This document shows, one piece after another, positions 20,286 to 30,178 of a stretch of DNA of 64,000 nt. Source of the stretch: Anagrus nilaparvatae (Eukaryota; Arthropoda; Insecta; Hymenoptera; Mymaridae); assembly GCA_022575985.1 (NCBI GenBank), contig JAKSXM010000007.1, positions 33,730,501-33,794,500 on the forward strand, given 5' to 3'. A model generated the notes under the pieces. It worked only from the letters and a program-made list of their open reading frames with translations, was not told where the DNA came from and did no database searches. The translations under genes were made by a program, and so were the position numbers. Position 1 is the first letter of the stretch. The number at the start of each line of letters is the position of its first letter.

Positions 20286-20730
20286 AAGTCATAGTAATAC
20301 ATGTCCCACATATCATGTTAGGAACCCATGACTTATTTTCATCTAAAATTCTCATATTAAAACAGTTAAAATAAAGATCTTTATAAGATTCAGATATTTT
20401 CTTACGATATTTAAGAACTTCAAAGTTACCACAAACATAACAGAAGACATCTGCATCCTGAATACAAACGTGCGTGTTTCTTGTAGCTCTAAACTCTCCT
20501 GAAGCCAAGTCACCAACTAAAGAAGAGCTACGGTTGCCTGATGACGACGCCTGCGGGACCGCTTTCACACCCTGACCAGCCGCCGATACTGGGGTATCCC
20601 TCCCCTGCATCGTAAACTTATTTCTACTTACTTTCGCCATGAAGGCATATCTTTTACCTAGGAACTTTGCCGGAACTACCCGTTGCCCGCCTTCACCACG
20701 GGGAGGTGTCCTAGTTGCAAAAGTAAGCAT
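20254..20730 (-). CDS. Cys-rich zinc-binding protein fragment inside the foldback element
   Basis: 158-codon frame. The N-terminal half is basic and Ser/Gly-rich. From about residue 95 it reads DADVFCYVCGNFEVLKYRK, then SYKDLYFNCFNMRILDENKS, WVPNMICGTC, a C-x2-C ... C-x2-C arrangement typical of a small zinc-binding module. I recall similar 'F-C-x-VCG ... W-x-P-x-x-C-x-x-C' modules at the N-termini of repeated, unnamed arthropod proteins, but not their function. The frame runs into the left repeat array and stops there, so a longer protein has probably been truncated or the rest replaced. G+C content is higher than the surroundings. Confidence 0.55.
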   Translation of the reverse strand: MLTFATRTPPRGEGGQRVVPAKFLGKRYAFMAKVSRNKFTMQGRDTPVSAAGQGVKAVPQASSSGNRSSSLVGDLASGEFRATRNTHVCIQDADVFCYVCGNFEVLKYRKKISESYKDLYFNCFNMRILDENKSWVPNMICGTCITMTLDSYIEHQKT

Positions 20731-20929
20731 TAAAATTGCTTTCGAATACTTTTCTAATATCTGATACTAATAATATGATAGTTCACTTAAAGTAAATAAC
20801 GAAAATGTATATTTATTTCTAAGGAACATCAATATCAGTTAGACTTTGAAGAGTACAAGAATGCAAACTTTAATGAAACTTTTGGTTAACCTTTTAGATT
20901 TTAGCAGACAAAAACAGAAAAATAAAATA

Positions 20930-22440
20930 TTCATCCTTAGGGTGTGAGTGAATTCTGTCTTCAGATTTGCAATTAGTACTCAATAAAATATAATTTAGAT
21001 ATTTTTTATATTTTAATTTTGCACAAAGTACACTATTTTCCCTTTCGTGTGGTTTCCAAGGAAGCTAATGTGGCTGGGGAGAATTCTGAGCATCACATGT
21101 GTTTTCTAATTTCAGATTCATTTTTAGCACTGCGAAAATCATAGCATATAAGTACTTTTATTTTTAAATTTTTACAAAACCTAAAAGTGAGGGGTAAATG
21201 GTGACTTCTAATTCGTTTTTAGGACAACGAAAAACGTAACATGTATACTTTTGTTTTAAACTTTTGCACAAAGTGAAATATTCGCCCTCTGGGGCAAGTT
21301 AGAGGGTAGCTGGGGTAGCTGGGACAAAATCTAAAGGAAATGGGTGAATTGAGACTTCAGATTCGTTTTTAGAACATCGAAAAACGTAACTTGAATATTT
21401 TTGTTTTTAACTTTTGCACAAAGTAAAATATTCGCCCTCTGGGGCGGCATAGAGGGTAGCTGGGGTAACTGGGGAAAATCTAAAGGAGATAAGGAAATTC
21501 TGACTTCAGATTCGTTTTTAGAACCTCAAAAGACGTAACTTTGATACTTTTGTTTTTTACTTTCGCACAAAGTGAAATATTCGCCCTCTGGGGCGGCATG
21601 GAGGGTAGCTGGGGTAGCTGGGGCAAAATCTAAGGGTGATTGGTAAATTCTGACTTTCGATTTGTATTTAGATTAACAAAAACGTAACTTGGATACTTTT
21701 GTTTATTACTTTTGCACAAAGTAAAATATTCGTTCTATGGGGCGAAATAGGGGGTAGCTGGGGTAGCTGGGGCAAAATCTAAGGGTGATGGGTAAATTCT
21801 GACTTCAGATTCGGTTTTAGGACATCAAAATACGTAACTAAAGTACTTTTATTCTTAACTTTTGGACATAGTAAAATATTTGCTTTTTGGGGCGGTTTAG
21901 GGGGTGGCTGGGGGTAGCTGGGGCAAAATCTAAGGGTGATGGGTAAATTCTGACTTCAGATTCGGTTTTAGGAAATCAAAATACGTAACTAAAGTACTTT
22001 TATTCTTAACTTTTGGACATAGTAAAATATTTGCTTTTTGGGGCGGTTTAGGGGATGGCTGGGGGTAGCTGGGGCAAAATCTAAGGGTGATGGGTAAATT
22101 CTGACTTCAGATTCGGTTTTAGAACATCAAAATACGTAACTAAAGTACTTTTATTCTTAACTTTTGGACATAGTAAAATATTTGCTTTTTGGGGCGGTTT
22201 AGGGGGTGGCTGGGGGTAGCTGGGGCAAAATCTAAGGGTGATGGGTAAATTCTGATTTCAGATTCGATTTTAGGACATCAAAATACGTAACTAAAGTACT
22301 TTTATTCTTAACTTTTGGACATAGTAAAATATTTGCTTTTTGGGGCGGTTTAGGGGGTGGTTGGGGGTAGCTGGGGCAAAATCTAAGGGTGATGGGTAAA
22401 TTCTGACTTCAGATTCGGTTTTAGGACATCAAAAAACTTA
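20930..22440 (-). repeat. Right arm: 151-bp tandem repeat, about 10 units, inverted to the left arm
   Basis: TTCAGATTCGGTTTTAG-type cores recur at about 21356, 21503, 21654, 21804, 21954, 22105, 22256 and 22407 (147-151 bp). The outer units are nearly identical to each other and to the left arm; units towards 21000 become progressively diverged. The plus strand of each good unit has four G runs, GGGGCGGTTTAGGGGG then TGGCTGGGGGTAGCTGGGG, fitting a G-quadruplex with loops of about 7, 5 and 5 bases. Confidence 0.9.
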
Positions 22441-22763
22441 CCTGTAGGTAGGTCTGGTTTCAGATACAAGACTTTTTTTTTTTTTGTGTGCCTGTGTAAT
22501 AAATAACTCCTAATTATATTTACTAAAAATGCATATTTAAATAATAAAATTTTTAAAAGTTACTTAAGACATTGATTTAGAGATAAATATTAATTAATAT
22601 AAAGAATCTAACATAAAAACATTTAACATTCAAAAAATTCAAAACTTGGTATAAATTGTGTGCGGCATGCTGTTTTTCAGGAGAAATTATTAGTAGCTTA
22701 GTTTCCCAATATAGAAATTAAGTTTTTTTACAATAAAAAATTTTTTTCCCAAAAAGTTGTTAA

Positions 22764-23022
22764 TTGTGTGCGGTATGGGCGTAATACGCCCATGAATCGA
22801 AAGTGCTATAGATCGATCAAAATGCTTTGAAAATATTTCCTGGGTTGCACTTCCGTTAAATGATCGATATTTAAATCAACAATACCTTTGGTATCCATTT
22901 TCTATTCGAATTCACACATATTTTTGATTTTTATTAAATTCAGAGTATGGTCGTATTACGCCCATCCCGCATACAAGACCCAAAAAACATAGGCGTATTA
23001 CGCCCATGCCGCAGCCAACGTG
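22764..23022. mobile_element. 259-bp TTAA-flanked MITE with GGGCGTAATACGCC ends
   Basis: Left end reads TGTGTGCGGTATGGGCGTAA and the right end is the reverse complement of GGCTGCGGCATGGGCGTAAT. TTAA flanks both sides (22760-22763 and 23023-23026). The subterminal GGGCGTA/TACGCCC is itself nearly palindromic and occurs a third time internally (near 22950). The ends resemble piggyBac-type non-autonomous elements. Confidence 0.8.
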
Positions 23023-23165
23023 TTAATTTCAATTTTCAAAATCTTTATTAATGAATAATAAACAATAAAATATTGAGAATAAAATTTAAGTTATTATATT
23101 TAAGCGTTTTTCTAAAAAATAAAAAAAATAAAATCATAAAATTATAATTTTTTTTGCTAATTTAA

Positions 23166-23651
23166 GGTATTTGACAGTTTGAATTTTTAAGGAAAAGAAT
23201 TTGATAATATTTGGCAAAAATGATGTTTATAATTGTATAAATCTATTGATAAATTTTCAGAACCTTGGGTTGGTTATTTACCAAGATATAAAGAAAATAA
23301 AATTGCACGATTTTAAGTAAAATAACATGTATTTTTAGTGATTCTTATGGAGGTCTTTTTTTTAAATAGCAGTTTAAAATGCTCCTGAGGAAAAGTTTTT
23401 TTTCTAATTAACACATTTATTAAAAAATTAAATAAAAAATGCAAAAATATTTTTTTTTTTTACAATTCGAGGTTGGTTACTTTTAAAGCTACGATATTTA
23501 TAAACCACATATGTAATACAAGTTGTTTAGTTATCATAATAATCATAATAGTTTATAGTAAAAACATATCAAAATTCAAATATAATGAAAGAATAAGATA
23601 ATCAAAATATTATCGACTGCTCAAGTTGAATCAGCTTAACTGTCAAATACC
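23166..23651. mobile_element. 486-bp TTAA-flanked inverted-repeat element
   Basis: Left GGTATTTGACAGTT and right AACTGTCAAATACC are exact inverted repeats, flanked by TTAA at 23162-23165 and 23652-23655. TTAA is common in such AT-rich DNA, so the flank is weaker evidence here. No coding frame. Confidence 0.6.
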
Positions 23652-23790
23652 TTAAAGAAATAATTTTTTTCAACTTTAAAGTCGTTTTACTCGAAAACAT
23701 AATATTGTGAAATCTGACCTTGTTCTTATTTACCACGGATAAGCATCTGCTGTGAGCTATTTTACATTAAAGTCTAAAAATTATTAATGC

Positions 23791-24587
23791 ATATGACGCA
23801 TTATTTTTTTTTTACTACTTAACTTGGTCAAAAAACTGAAAAAAAAAAAATTTGAAGGGACATCGATATGACCCGTGTTTTCGGGTAGTTTGAACATTCA
23901 TAAAACTGAAAAAAATCGTGAACAAGAAATCGGTGATAGGTGCCAAAAAGATTTTTTCACTTTTATGTTTAAATTTCAATTTTTAGGTCAAAAGCCTTTG
24001 AAAACTGTAAGTAGCAAGAATTACTTAACACAGTTTTTGATCTAAAAATTAAAATTTGGTCAATAAAAAAGATTTTTTTCTTAAAGAAATGAATTGCCAG
24101 GGAAAAATTAAACGATTTAAAAAAAAAAAATTATTATTTTGCGATGAAAATCAAGCGAGTAATGCATGTTTAAAGTTCAGAAACAGGCTTTTTTCAATAA
24201 AATTTCAATCTTTTTTAAGACGAATTTGAGCAAAATCTTAAATTGACGATAGCTTGGCTATATTTCATTGTAAAAAGATTAGTTTTTTTTTCTTCTGGAG
24301 TGGTTTTTCCCTGGCAATCAGATTTTTTTATCTATTTTTTAAAATTTTATTTGCCTAAAAAGTTATTTTGAAAATTTGGGGTAGCTCAGATACGAAAAAC
24401 ACGGTTTCTGACATAAAAGTAAAAAAATCTTTTTGGCACCTATCACCGATTTCTTGTTCACGATTTTTTTCGGTTTTCTGAAGGTTCAAACTACCCGAAA
24501 ACACGGGTCATATCGATGTCCCTTCAAATTTTTTTTTTTCAGTTTTTTGTCTAAGTTAAGTAGTAAAAAAAAAATAATGCGTCATAT
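23791..24587. repeat. ~800-bp inverted repeat (foldback), arms about 180 bp
   Basis: The left arm begins ATATGACGCATTATTTTTTT and contains GGGACATCGATATGACCCGT and AAATCGGTGATAGGTGCC; the right arm (24411-24587) repeats these as reverse complements with few differences. The spacer (23975-24410) has no gene. Confidence 0.85.
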
Positions 24588-24637
24588 AGAAAAATTATAA
24601 AATACTTCAATGAAAATTAAATTTTAAAAATGTTTTG

Positions 24638-25226
24638 AAAAAATGAATGTTTTAGGCTAAAAATCTCATCTAGTAGATATTTTTGGTCGCTCTTTTCATT
24701 TCTGAAATCTGTTTTCACCTACGACCATTGGGTAATGAAATATCAACCCCTAAAGTAGGGTAAAATCACTAAAATTGTAAAATTTTTTAAAAAAAGTTAC
24801 GCTTTTTTATAATTTTTAAAAATAATATAATATTACGAGCCCGTGAAACAGACTTCGGAAATGAAAAGAGTGACCAAAAATACCTACTAGGTGACGTTTT
24901 CAGAAAAAATATTCATTTTTTATACATCCGTAAAATCCACACCCTTACCCGTAGCATTTACCCCCTAGAGAGGGTAAATGTGCTGAGAATACATTGCATC
25001 TTTTACTTCTTGGAAAGTAAAAAAAAATAATTTCCAATGTAAAGAAACTTTTTTTTTCGTGCAGTAACTTTTTTTTTAAATTTTACAATTTTAACTATTT
25101 TGCCCTACTTTAGGGATTGATATTTCATTACCCAAGGGTTGTAGGTAGAAACAGACTTCAGAAATGGAAAGAACGATAAAAATTACCTACTTGGTGAGAT
25201 TTTTAGCCTAAAATATTCATTTTTTC
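24638..25226. repeat. ~590-bp inverted repeat, arms about 150 bp
   Basis: The left arm starts AAAAAATGAATGTTTTAGGC and contains GGGTAATGAAATATCAACCC; the right arm (about 25075-25226) has the reverse complements GGGATTGATATTTCATTACC and GCCTAAAATATTCATTTTTT. Part of the arm sequence is present again internally at about 24848-24905. Confidence 0.8.
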
Positions 25227-25619
25227 ATAACAAAATATTCATTTGTCCAAGAATTGTCTATTAGGCGCTTATGGGTTAAACCTAAGAAATACAGAAAACA
25301 ATCACTAAAAAAATAAAAATATATATTTTATACGAACATGTGATTATCTTATGCTACCATGCCTAACTACAACGTCTTAAAAAATTTATTAATTTTTTTA
25401 TATTCATAATTTCAATTTAAAAAATTTATAATCTTTTAAATTAAAAGTCTTCTTTAAGATAGATAAACGGTTAAGGGGATGTTTTTTTTTTAGTCGGGAA
25501 ATAATTTTTTTTAAACTTTTTTTTATTCATCAAGTTTAATATGAGCAAGAATAATTTTTTATTTATATTATAAAGAGAATTTTAAAATTTACTGGAAAAA
25601 AAAAAATTTATTATTATAT

Positions 25620-26120
25620 CAAGTGCCAAAGTTAATAGGATTAAAAAAACCAAAAAGTGTTTTATGAGTAATTAACTACTTTAAGGGGTGGACTATCGAA
25701 TAAACAAAATTCAAAAAAATAAAAAAATGGCGCAATATTTAAAAGAAAAATCTTATTACAATAAGTTATTAAGAAGTTATTACTCGTTGTAAAGTATTGA
25801 TAAGATGTGGTAAAGTTGGTAAAATGATTTTTACGAGTGAAAGATGTTTAAAAATAAATTGTTAAAAATAAAAAATTTTTAAACATATTTCACTCGTAAA
25901 AATCATTTTACCAACTTTACCACATCTTATTACAATTTTTTGAAAAATTGCTCAATTTTTTTTAATTTTAAGAATTTTGATTATTTGATAGGCCATCCCC
26001 TAAAAAGGGTTCAATTATTCATAAAATGCTCTTTGGTTTTTTGGTTTTTTAATTCGGACATTCCAAATTGGTGTTATGCTGGACACCATTTTTTAACTCT
26101 ATTAACTTTAGACCTTAATA
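25620..26120. repeat. ~500-bp imperfect inverted repeat with a perfect core hairpin
   Basis: The outer arms are diverged: TTAAGGGGTGGACTATCGAA (25679-) pairs with TTGATAGGCCATCCCCTAA (to 25998), and the AAAAACCAAAAAGTG block pairs with CTCTTTGGTTTTTT. At the core, about 25803-25856 and 25875-25930 are nearly exact reverse complements (GATGTGGTAAAGTTGGTAAA ...), separated by a ~17-nt A/T loop. Confidence 0.85.
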
Positions 26121-26403
26121 TAATAATAATAAATTGTTTGTATGAAAAAAAAAATTTTTTTGTTGTAAATTTTAATATTTTTTTTATAATATAAATAAAA
26201 AAATATACTTGCACATAATAAAATTATTTTCTTACAAAAAAAAAAAGAACATGCTTAAGGAGTTACATCTGTGAAAAGTTATGATTACAGAAATGAATGA
26301 AACTTATGAAATAAACTTTTTTCTACAACTTATTCTGCATATTTATCATTTAATCAAGAAATAAGAGTAGGTAGTTTAACATTGCTTTTATGCGCGTTAA
26401 ATA

Positions 26404-27366
26404 CACGTAAAAAAAATATAAGACAAACTAAACTTATTACGTTACTGAAATATGATTAGTATTGTAAGTTTGTTGAATGGAAAGATTAAACGTTGAATTG
26501 TCAAATAAAAACATTAAACCAACAAATACTTTGTTGATTCAAGCAAAATTAAAATTGTTAAGTTAACCACTTAAATCTTTGTTGAATCAACATAGTGTTC
26601 GATAAACCAACAACCTACAACATTAATATGATTAATTTTAATAGTTAGGTCAATGCTTTTTCTTTTATATTAAAATATTTATTCATTCTTTCTCTTTCTA
26701 TCCTATTATGCTCTTCTCTTTCAGCAGCGCGCTTTTGTTTATATTATTATTCAATAAAGAAATGGAATTTCCTAAAAATTTTTAATGATAGTTTTAAGTA
26801 TTATTTTTAAATATAAATTTCACTGCGGGTATGCATAATTTACTTTTGCTTATATTATCATTCATTATTATTATAATAAAGAAATGGGATTTCCTAAAAA
26901 TTATTTATGATAGTTTTAACTATTATTTTTAAATATGCATTTCGCTGGGTATGTATAATTTACTCTGCATGTAATTTCTAAAATTATTATCTGTAACATA
27001 TAGTACTTAAAATTTTTTTATTAAATACAAGTGTCCTGTTAGCAGAATGGATAATCACGCAGTCTCGGAAGCCGCGGTACTCAGTTCGATCCCAGTAGCA
27101 GTCAAAATTTTTCTTCGGTTTTTTTTAACAGATTTTAAATTAATAAATATATACCTATAAGTACATAAATAAATATAAAAAAATAATTATAAAAAAAAAA
27201 ATAATTAATTTAAAAAAAATAAAAAAAAAAATAAAAAAAAATTTTTTTTTAAATAAAATTTTCACTCTGTTTGAATCAACTAAGTAACTATGACAATTCA
27301 ACAAATACTTTGTTGGCATATTTCAACAAAGTTATTTGTCAATACAACTTAGAATTTTTTTCCGTG
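26404..27366. mobile_element. 963-bp TA-flanked element with CACGKAAAAAA ends and a tRNA-like insert
   Basis: Ends CACGTAAAAAAAATATAAG and the reverse complement of CACGGAAAAAATTCTAAG, each next to TA (26402-26403, 27367-27368). The subterminal regions repeat ACAAATACTTTGTTG motifs in both arms. An internal ~115-bp tandem duplication lies at 26740-26960. It contains a tRNA-like sequence at 27031-27104. No transposase. Confidence 0.6.
27031..27104 (+). other. tRNA-like sequence (pol III A and B boxes) inside a TIR element
   Basis: A-box-like TAGCAGAATGG and B-box-like CAGTTCGATCCC at the usual ~35-base spacing, followed by an A/T-rich stretch. The T-stem and anticodon stem each have mismatches, so it is a degenerate tRNA-derived promoter, not a working tRNA gene. 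Confidence 0.55.
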
Positions 27367-27484
27367 TATATATATGTGCCAATAATAAAGAAATCTTAAA
27401 AAATAAAAAAAAAATGGCAGATTCACAGATAATTGCTTTTTTTTAAAAACACAACAAATGTTTTCGAAGACTTTTGATTAGCTA

Positions 27485-29005
27485 CACTGAGAAAAAAATT
27501 TTCTTGGCTTAAGAAAATCATATGCATTGAATTTTAATTTTTTGAATCTAGAGTATATAATTTTAAAACAAGAAAACCATTGTGATTTGAAAGAAATATT
27601 TTTTTCGTTTAAGTAAATATATTCACTGAATTTTGATTTCATTCAAACAAACATATGTTTCTTGGAAGAAACGAATATTTTTTTGCCGCTAGAAATTAGA
27701 TAGATTATTACAAAAACTTTCAGTGTTTTGAATCAAAAAAATATATTCAAAAAAATATTTTCTAAATTCAAGGAAGCGTTTTTTTGGATCATGAAATTTA
27801 ATTTTTGATCCAAAGCAAGTAGTTTTCAAAAAAATATAATCTCATGCCAAAATTATAAAACTTTATTTTAAAAAACTGCTTTATTTCGTTCAAATAATTA
27901 TATTTTATTCGTTCAAAAAAATGTACTTTTTTTTCAAGAAACAATTTTATTAATAAAATATATTTTTATTGCTGAATTAACTATAATCTCCATTATTTTG
28001 CAAAAAGTAATTTGTAGATATCTTTATAAGCGAAACTTAATTCAATGCAAAAAAATTGATCAGCTAATGAAAAAATAGAAGTTTTTGCGAAAAAGATTAA
28101 TATTTTAGATAATTAGAGCAAACAACATTTTTCAAGTTTTTGAAAAAAAATTTTTTTTCTTCCTAAACTGAGCTTGAAAAAAAAATAATTATTTTTATGA
28201 CATTAAAATAAAAAAATAATATCAGTATTCACTCATATGTTTATTACCACCTGCTAATTCCATCTGGCTTTGAATAAAAAATTTTTTTTATTTCTTTTTA
28301 AAAACTTAATGCATTATTTTATGTTTTTGAATCTGCTTAATCGATAATTTTTTCGTTACATAGTCTTTGAAAATTAACTTCTATTTAGTAAGATGCTGCC
28401 GTGGTCCATTGGATTGGTTACGATGCGTATAGTTCTGCACAATCAAAGCAATTTGGGTTCGATTCCAGGGTATGACAAAATTTAAAATTTAATTTAATAA
28501 AAAAAAAAAATAATAATAAAAAAATAAAAAAATAAAATAATTAAAAAAAAAAAAATAATTAAATGAAAAAATAATTTAAAAAAATATATATAAATCAATA
28601 ATAATAATTTATAAAAATAAGATTAATAATAAAAAAATTAAAAAATTATAAAAAAAAAAAACGAGGAAAAAATAATTTTTTGCATTTTGCAAAAAAAAAA
28701 AATTTTTTACTGACAATTTCGATCGAAAAAATTATTTCATAGATTCAAAAATTTATTTATTTCACATAACTAATTATTTGATTGTACCAAAAATTCATGA
28801 TGTTGTCGCTAAGCGACTGTTTATTGTTTCTAAGAAATATTTCTTTCTCCCAAAACATAATTTTTTTAAATAGAGAAAATATGTTTTTAACTCAATGCGT
28901 AAGATTTCATTGAGTCAAAAAGACGTATGTTAGGCAGTATTGAAAAGAATAATTTTCTTGAAACAAAGCAAATTTTTTTGAATGGAGTAATTTTTTTTCT
29001 CAGTG
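27485..29005. mobile_element. 1.52-kb TA-flanked element with CACTGAGAAAAAAA ends and a tRNA-like insert
   Basis: Left end CACTGAGAAAAAAATTTTC, right end TTTTTTTTCTCAGTG, both flanked by TA (27483-27484, 29006-29007). The arms are filled with short variants of 'TTTTCTTGAATCAAGAAAAT'-type motifs in both orientations. It contains a tRNA-like sequence at 28392-28474 followed by a long A-rich tract. No coding frame. Confidence 0.7.
28392..28474 (+). other. tRNA-like sequence with A-rich tail inside a TIR element
   Basis: GTGGTCCATTGGATTGG (A-box/D-arm-like) and TTGGGTTCGATTCCAGGG (good B-box and T-arm pairing TTGG/CCAG), then a ~200-bp A-rich tract. The anticodon arm is not convincing. Likely a SINE head or a captured tRNA promoter. 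Confidence 0.55.
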
Positions 29006-29009
29006 TATA

Positions 29010-30178
29010 AACGATGCCTTCGGATGATTTCCTCTCTCACTTCACAATTCTTAGAAAACTTGACTTTGATGTGCAAAGCTAGAAATTTTTGGTCATTTTA
29101 AGACCTTAATAATTCTTGAATAAGACAAACTTTGGAAAAACGGATTTGATAATTAATTTCATCAATGTAAGACCTTCAAAAATTAGTAATAAGAATTTAA
29201 AAAAATATTTTTTAGGCAATTCAATATTTACTCATAGTTTCAAAATTATCGCAGAAGTAAAAGTTTTTTTAAGTATAGGATTTATTTTTTGACATTTTTC
29301 TACTTATTGATATAACTTTGCGAAGAAATGTTGATTTCGATTCTCGATAAAAATAATTCATTTAATATAATTAGTTTATAAAATTTAGATACGATTAGAA
29401 AACTTTAAAGTTACATAAATTTGGGACTTCCATAGGGACTTACCATCCTGTCGTCGTTTTAAAAAGAGTATCAGACTTTACTTTCATAGATTAGAGAACG
29501 AACAATAGTGTTGGTGGCATTTGCACCAATCATTTTGTAATTGACTGTGTATTATTGATATTTACTATTTAACTATTTACTTATTTACTATTAACAGTTA
29601 ACTTTTGAATAGTCATTGGTATTATTGTAAATTTTCTTTTATTTAACTAAATTATGTACAGATTATATTTTATAACCATTCAGTATTATTTCATTGACTA
29701 TTTATTGTAAATTTTCTTTATTTAATTTTAATTTTAAGTACACATAAAACTTTATTATATTGTATATTATATTTATATCTATTGATTCATGTATTATATT
29801 TTATTATATGTATATAATTGACAATTGAGTGTGTTGAATGATATATATTTTGTAGTTGGCAAATAAAGATTAATAATAATAATAATGATAATAAATTTGT
29901 ACATAATAAAACTTTTGACTTTAACAATTCTTTAAAAATTTCCAACTTTTAAGTGTGTGTTGCTATATCTAAAAAAAAAATTTTAATTTTCTTATTAATA
30001 ATTTTTAAAGATCTTAAAATGACGAATTTAAAGATCAAATCCGTTTTGCCAAAACTTATTTCATTTAAGAATGATTATGATCAAAAAATGACCAAAAACA
30101 AATATTTTCGCACATCAAAGTAAAGTTTTCTCAAAATTGTGAAGTGATAGGAAAAAATGACCAAGTGCATCGTTTTCA
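29010..30178. repeat. ~1.17-kb inverted repeat interrupted by a LINE tail
   Basis: Left arm 29010-29200 (TTCACAATTCTTAGAAAACT, GTGCAAAGCTAG, AAACGGATTTGAT) corresponds in reverse complement to 29985-30178 (ATCAAATCCGTTTTGCC, TCGCACATCAAAGT, AATTGTGAAGTGATAGGA). The arms are diverged. The middle contains an unrelated LINE-like 3' end. Confidence 0.7.
29440..29893 (+). mobile_element. Non-LTR retrotransposon 3'-end fragment with TAA-repeat tail
   Basis: A non-coding stretch ending GGCAAATAAAGATTAATAAT followed by more TAA units (to 29893). A short A/T-rich 3' UTR, an AATAAA-type signal and a simple trinucleotide tail are typical of CR1/Jockey/I-type LINE ends. The 5' limit is approximate. Confidence 0.5.

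Larger units (their letters stand above)
19446..22496. mobile_element. 3.05-kb foldback transposon with arms made of 151-bp tandem repeats
   Basis: The termini are inverted copies starting CACAGGCACAC, continuing through an A run, TCTTGTATCTGAAACCAGAC and CTACCTACAGGTAAG (19446-19515 and 22430-22496), nearly perfect. TAATAA flanks both sides (19440-19445, 22497-22502), a possible 6-bp target duplication in AT-rich DNA. Inside each end lies a tandem array of the same 151-bp unit in opposite orientation, about 5 units left and 10 right. The ~650-bp middle holds a Cys-rich frame (20254-20730). The overall design recalls foldback elements such as Drosophila FB/Galileo. I cannot assign a superfamily. 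Confidence 0.8.
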
